Assembly: GCA_016296485.1 (NCBI GenBank)
Contig: JAEDJF010000085.1
Location: 1 to 6,450, forward strand
Length of the DNA stretch: 6,450 nt
Direction of reading: 5' to 3'
From: Oscillospiraceae bacterium
Lineage (GTDB): Bacteria > Bacillota > Clostridia > Oscillospirales > Ruminococcaceae
Shown: positions 6,094-6,450 of the stretch, piece by piece
Position numbering within the stretch: the stretch's first letter is position 1
How the letters are laid out: the number at the start of each line of letters is the position of its first letter
The notes under the pieces: generated by a model
Seen by the model: only the letters and a program-made list of their open reading frames with translations
What the model was told of the DNA's origin: nothing
The model's database searches: none
Made by a program: the position numbers and the translations under genes

Positions 6094-6450
6094 ATGTATT
6101 ATCAGACAAAATTCGACTGTCACGTTCACAGCGACTGTTCGCCGAGGGGCGTTGACTCCGTAATGAAGCTCTGTGAACAGGCGATTCACCGGGGGCTTTG
6201 CGGGATTGCCGTCACGGACTGCTGCGACTGCGACAGATTTGATGAAATGCAGTCCATTGAGAGACTCCGGGAATCCGTTTACTGCATTTACAAAGCAAGA
6301 GCCGTTTTTTCCGAAAGCCTCATCATTTCCGACGGAATTGAGATTGGGCAGCCCCTTGACAACACAGCGAAAGCAGACAAAATTATAAACGGTCACCCAT
6401 TCGACATTGTTCTCGCCTCCGTAAAGAAATACTCGGACGGGCGCAAGCCC
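6094..6450 (+). CDS. PHP-domain protein, histidinol-phosphatase-like, N-terminal 119 residues (cut off by the window edge)
   Basis: The frame is open from ATG 6094 to the last base. The N terminus has the PHP signature His10-Val-His12-Ser-x2-Ser-Pro-x-Gly, then a helix with Leu-Cys-Glu-Gln-Ala-Ile and Gly-Ile-Ala-Val-Thr-Asp42. Gly81-Ile-Glu83 supplies the bridging Glu, and Phe-Asp-Ile-Val-Leu-Ala-Ser-Val follows. This order matches histidinol-phosphatase (HisJ/HisK-type) PHP proteins, which are metal-dependent phosphoesterases of about 250-280 residues. Two expected ligand histidines are absent: after Thr-Asp the residue is Cys43, and after Ser-Val it is Lys111. Cysteines are frequent (9, 15, 27, 36, 43, 44, 46, 64). 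A role in histidine synthesis is therefore doubtful; another phosphoesterase or a non-catalytic role is possible. The start has only a weak purine-rich site (around 6077-6084). TTG 6091 is in the same frame and could also serve. The C-terminal half, with the remaining ligands, is not in the window. Confidence 0.8.
   Translation, partial: MYYQTKFDCHVHSDCSPRGVDSVMKLCEQAIHRGLCGIAVTDCCDCDRFDEMQSIERLRESVYCIYKARAVFSESLIISDGIEIGQPLDNTAKADKIINGHPFDIVLASVKKYSDGRKP

Noticed and set aside
1..6450. Mobile elements, CRISPR repeats or phage genes
   Set aside because: No direct repeat arrays, terminal inverted repeats, transposase or integrase motifs were found; a tRNA gene lies at the edge but no attachment-site duplication is visible.

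Overview
The window looks like ordinary chromosomal DNA from a Bacillota bacterium, most likely a gut-type Clostridia. The evidence is strong GGAGG-type ribosome binding sites, TTGaca/TATaaT promoters with 17-base spacers (two with an extended -10 TGN), a lipobox lipoprotein, and a heterodimeric ABC exporter of the LmrCD/BmrCD/TM287-288 type. Species cannot be read from the sequence. I see no insertion sequence, phage gene, CRISPR array or other mobile element, and base composition looks even across the genes. No gene-free stretch exceeds about 200 bases.

Layout. At the left edge is the 5' two thirds of a tRNA-Thr(UGU) gene on the minus strand with a near-consensus promoter. Divergent from it, 224-1489 encodes a lipoprotein with a complete calcineurin-like metallophosphoesterase domain, followed by a 13-bp perfect hairpin. 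The 1490-1685 spacer holds this hairpin, two candidate tandem sigma-A promoters and a small inverted repeat. They lead into an operon of three genes: ABC half-transporter 1 (1686-3410), ABC half-transporter 2 (3407-5176, ATGA overlap) and a compact alkaline-phosphatase-superfamily phosphodiesterase-like protein (5191-5973). The operon ends in a clear intrinsic terminator (5982-6009). A new gene begins at 6094 and runs off the right edge; it encodes the N-terminal part of a PHP-domain protein of the histidinol-phosphatase type.

How the genes work together. The two half-transporters carry complementary sequence signatures. Subunit 1 has a degenerate nucleotide site (Asp instead of the catalytic Glu, Gln instead of the switch His). 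Subunit 2 has the full catalytic set. They should form one asymmetric exporter in the cytoplasmic membrane. The third operon gene has no signal peptide and should act in the cytosol. Its substrate is unknown, and a link to transport is only suggested by co-transcription.

The most unusual observations are the PHP protein, where two normally metal-binding His positions are Cys43 and Lys111 amid a run of cysteines, and the grouping of three unrelated phosphoesterase folds around one exporter. I do not see convincing evidence of a wholly new biological system here.
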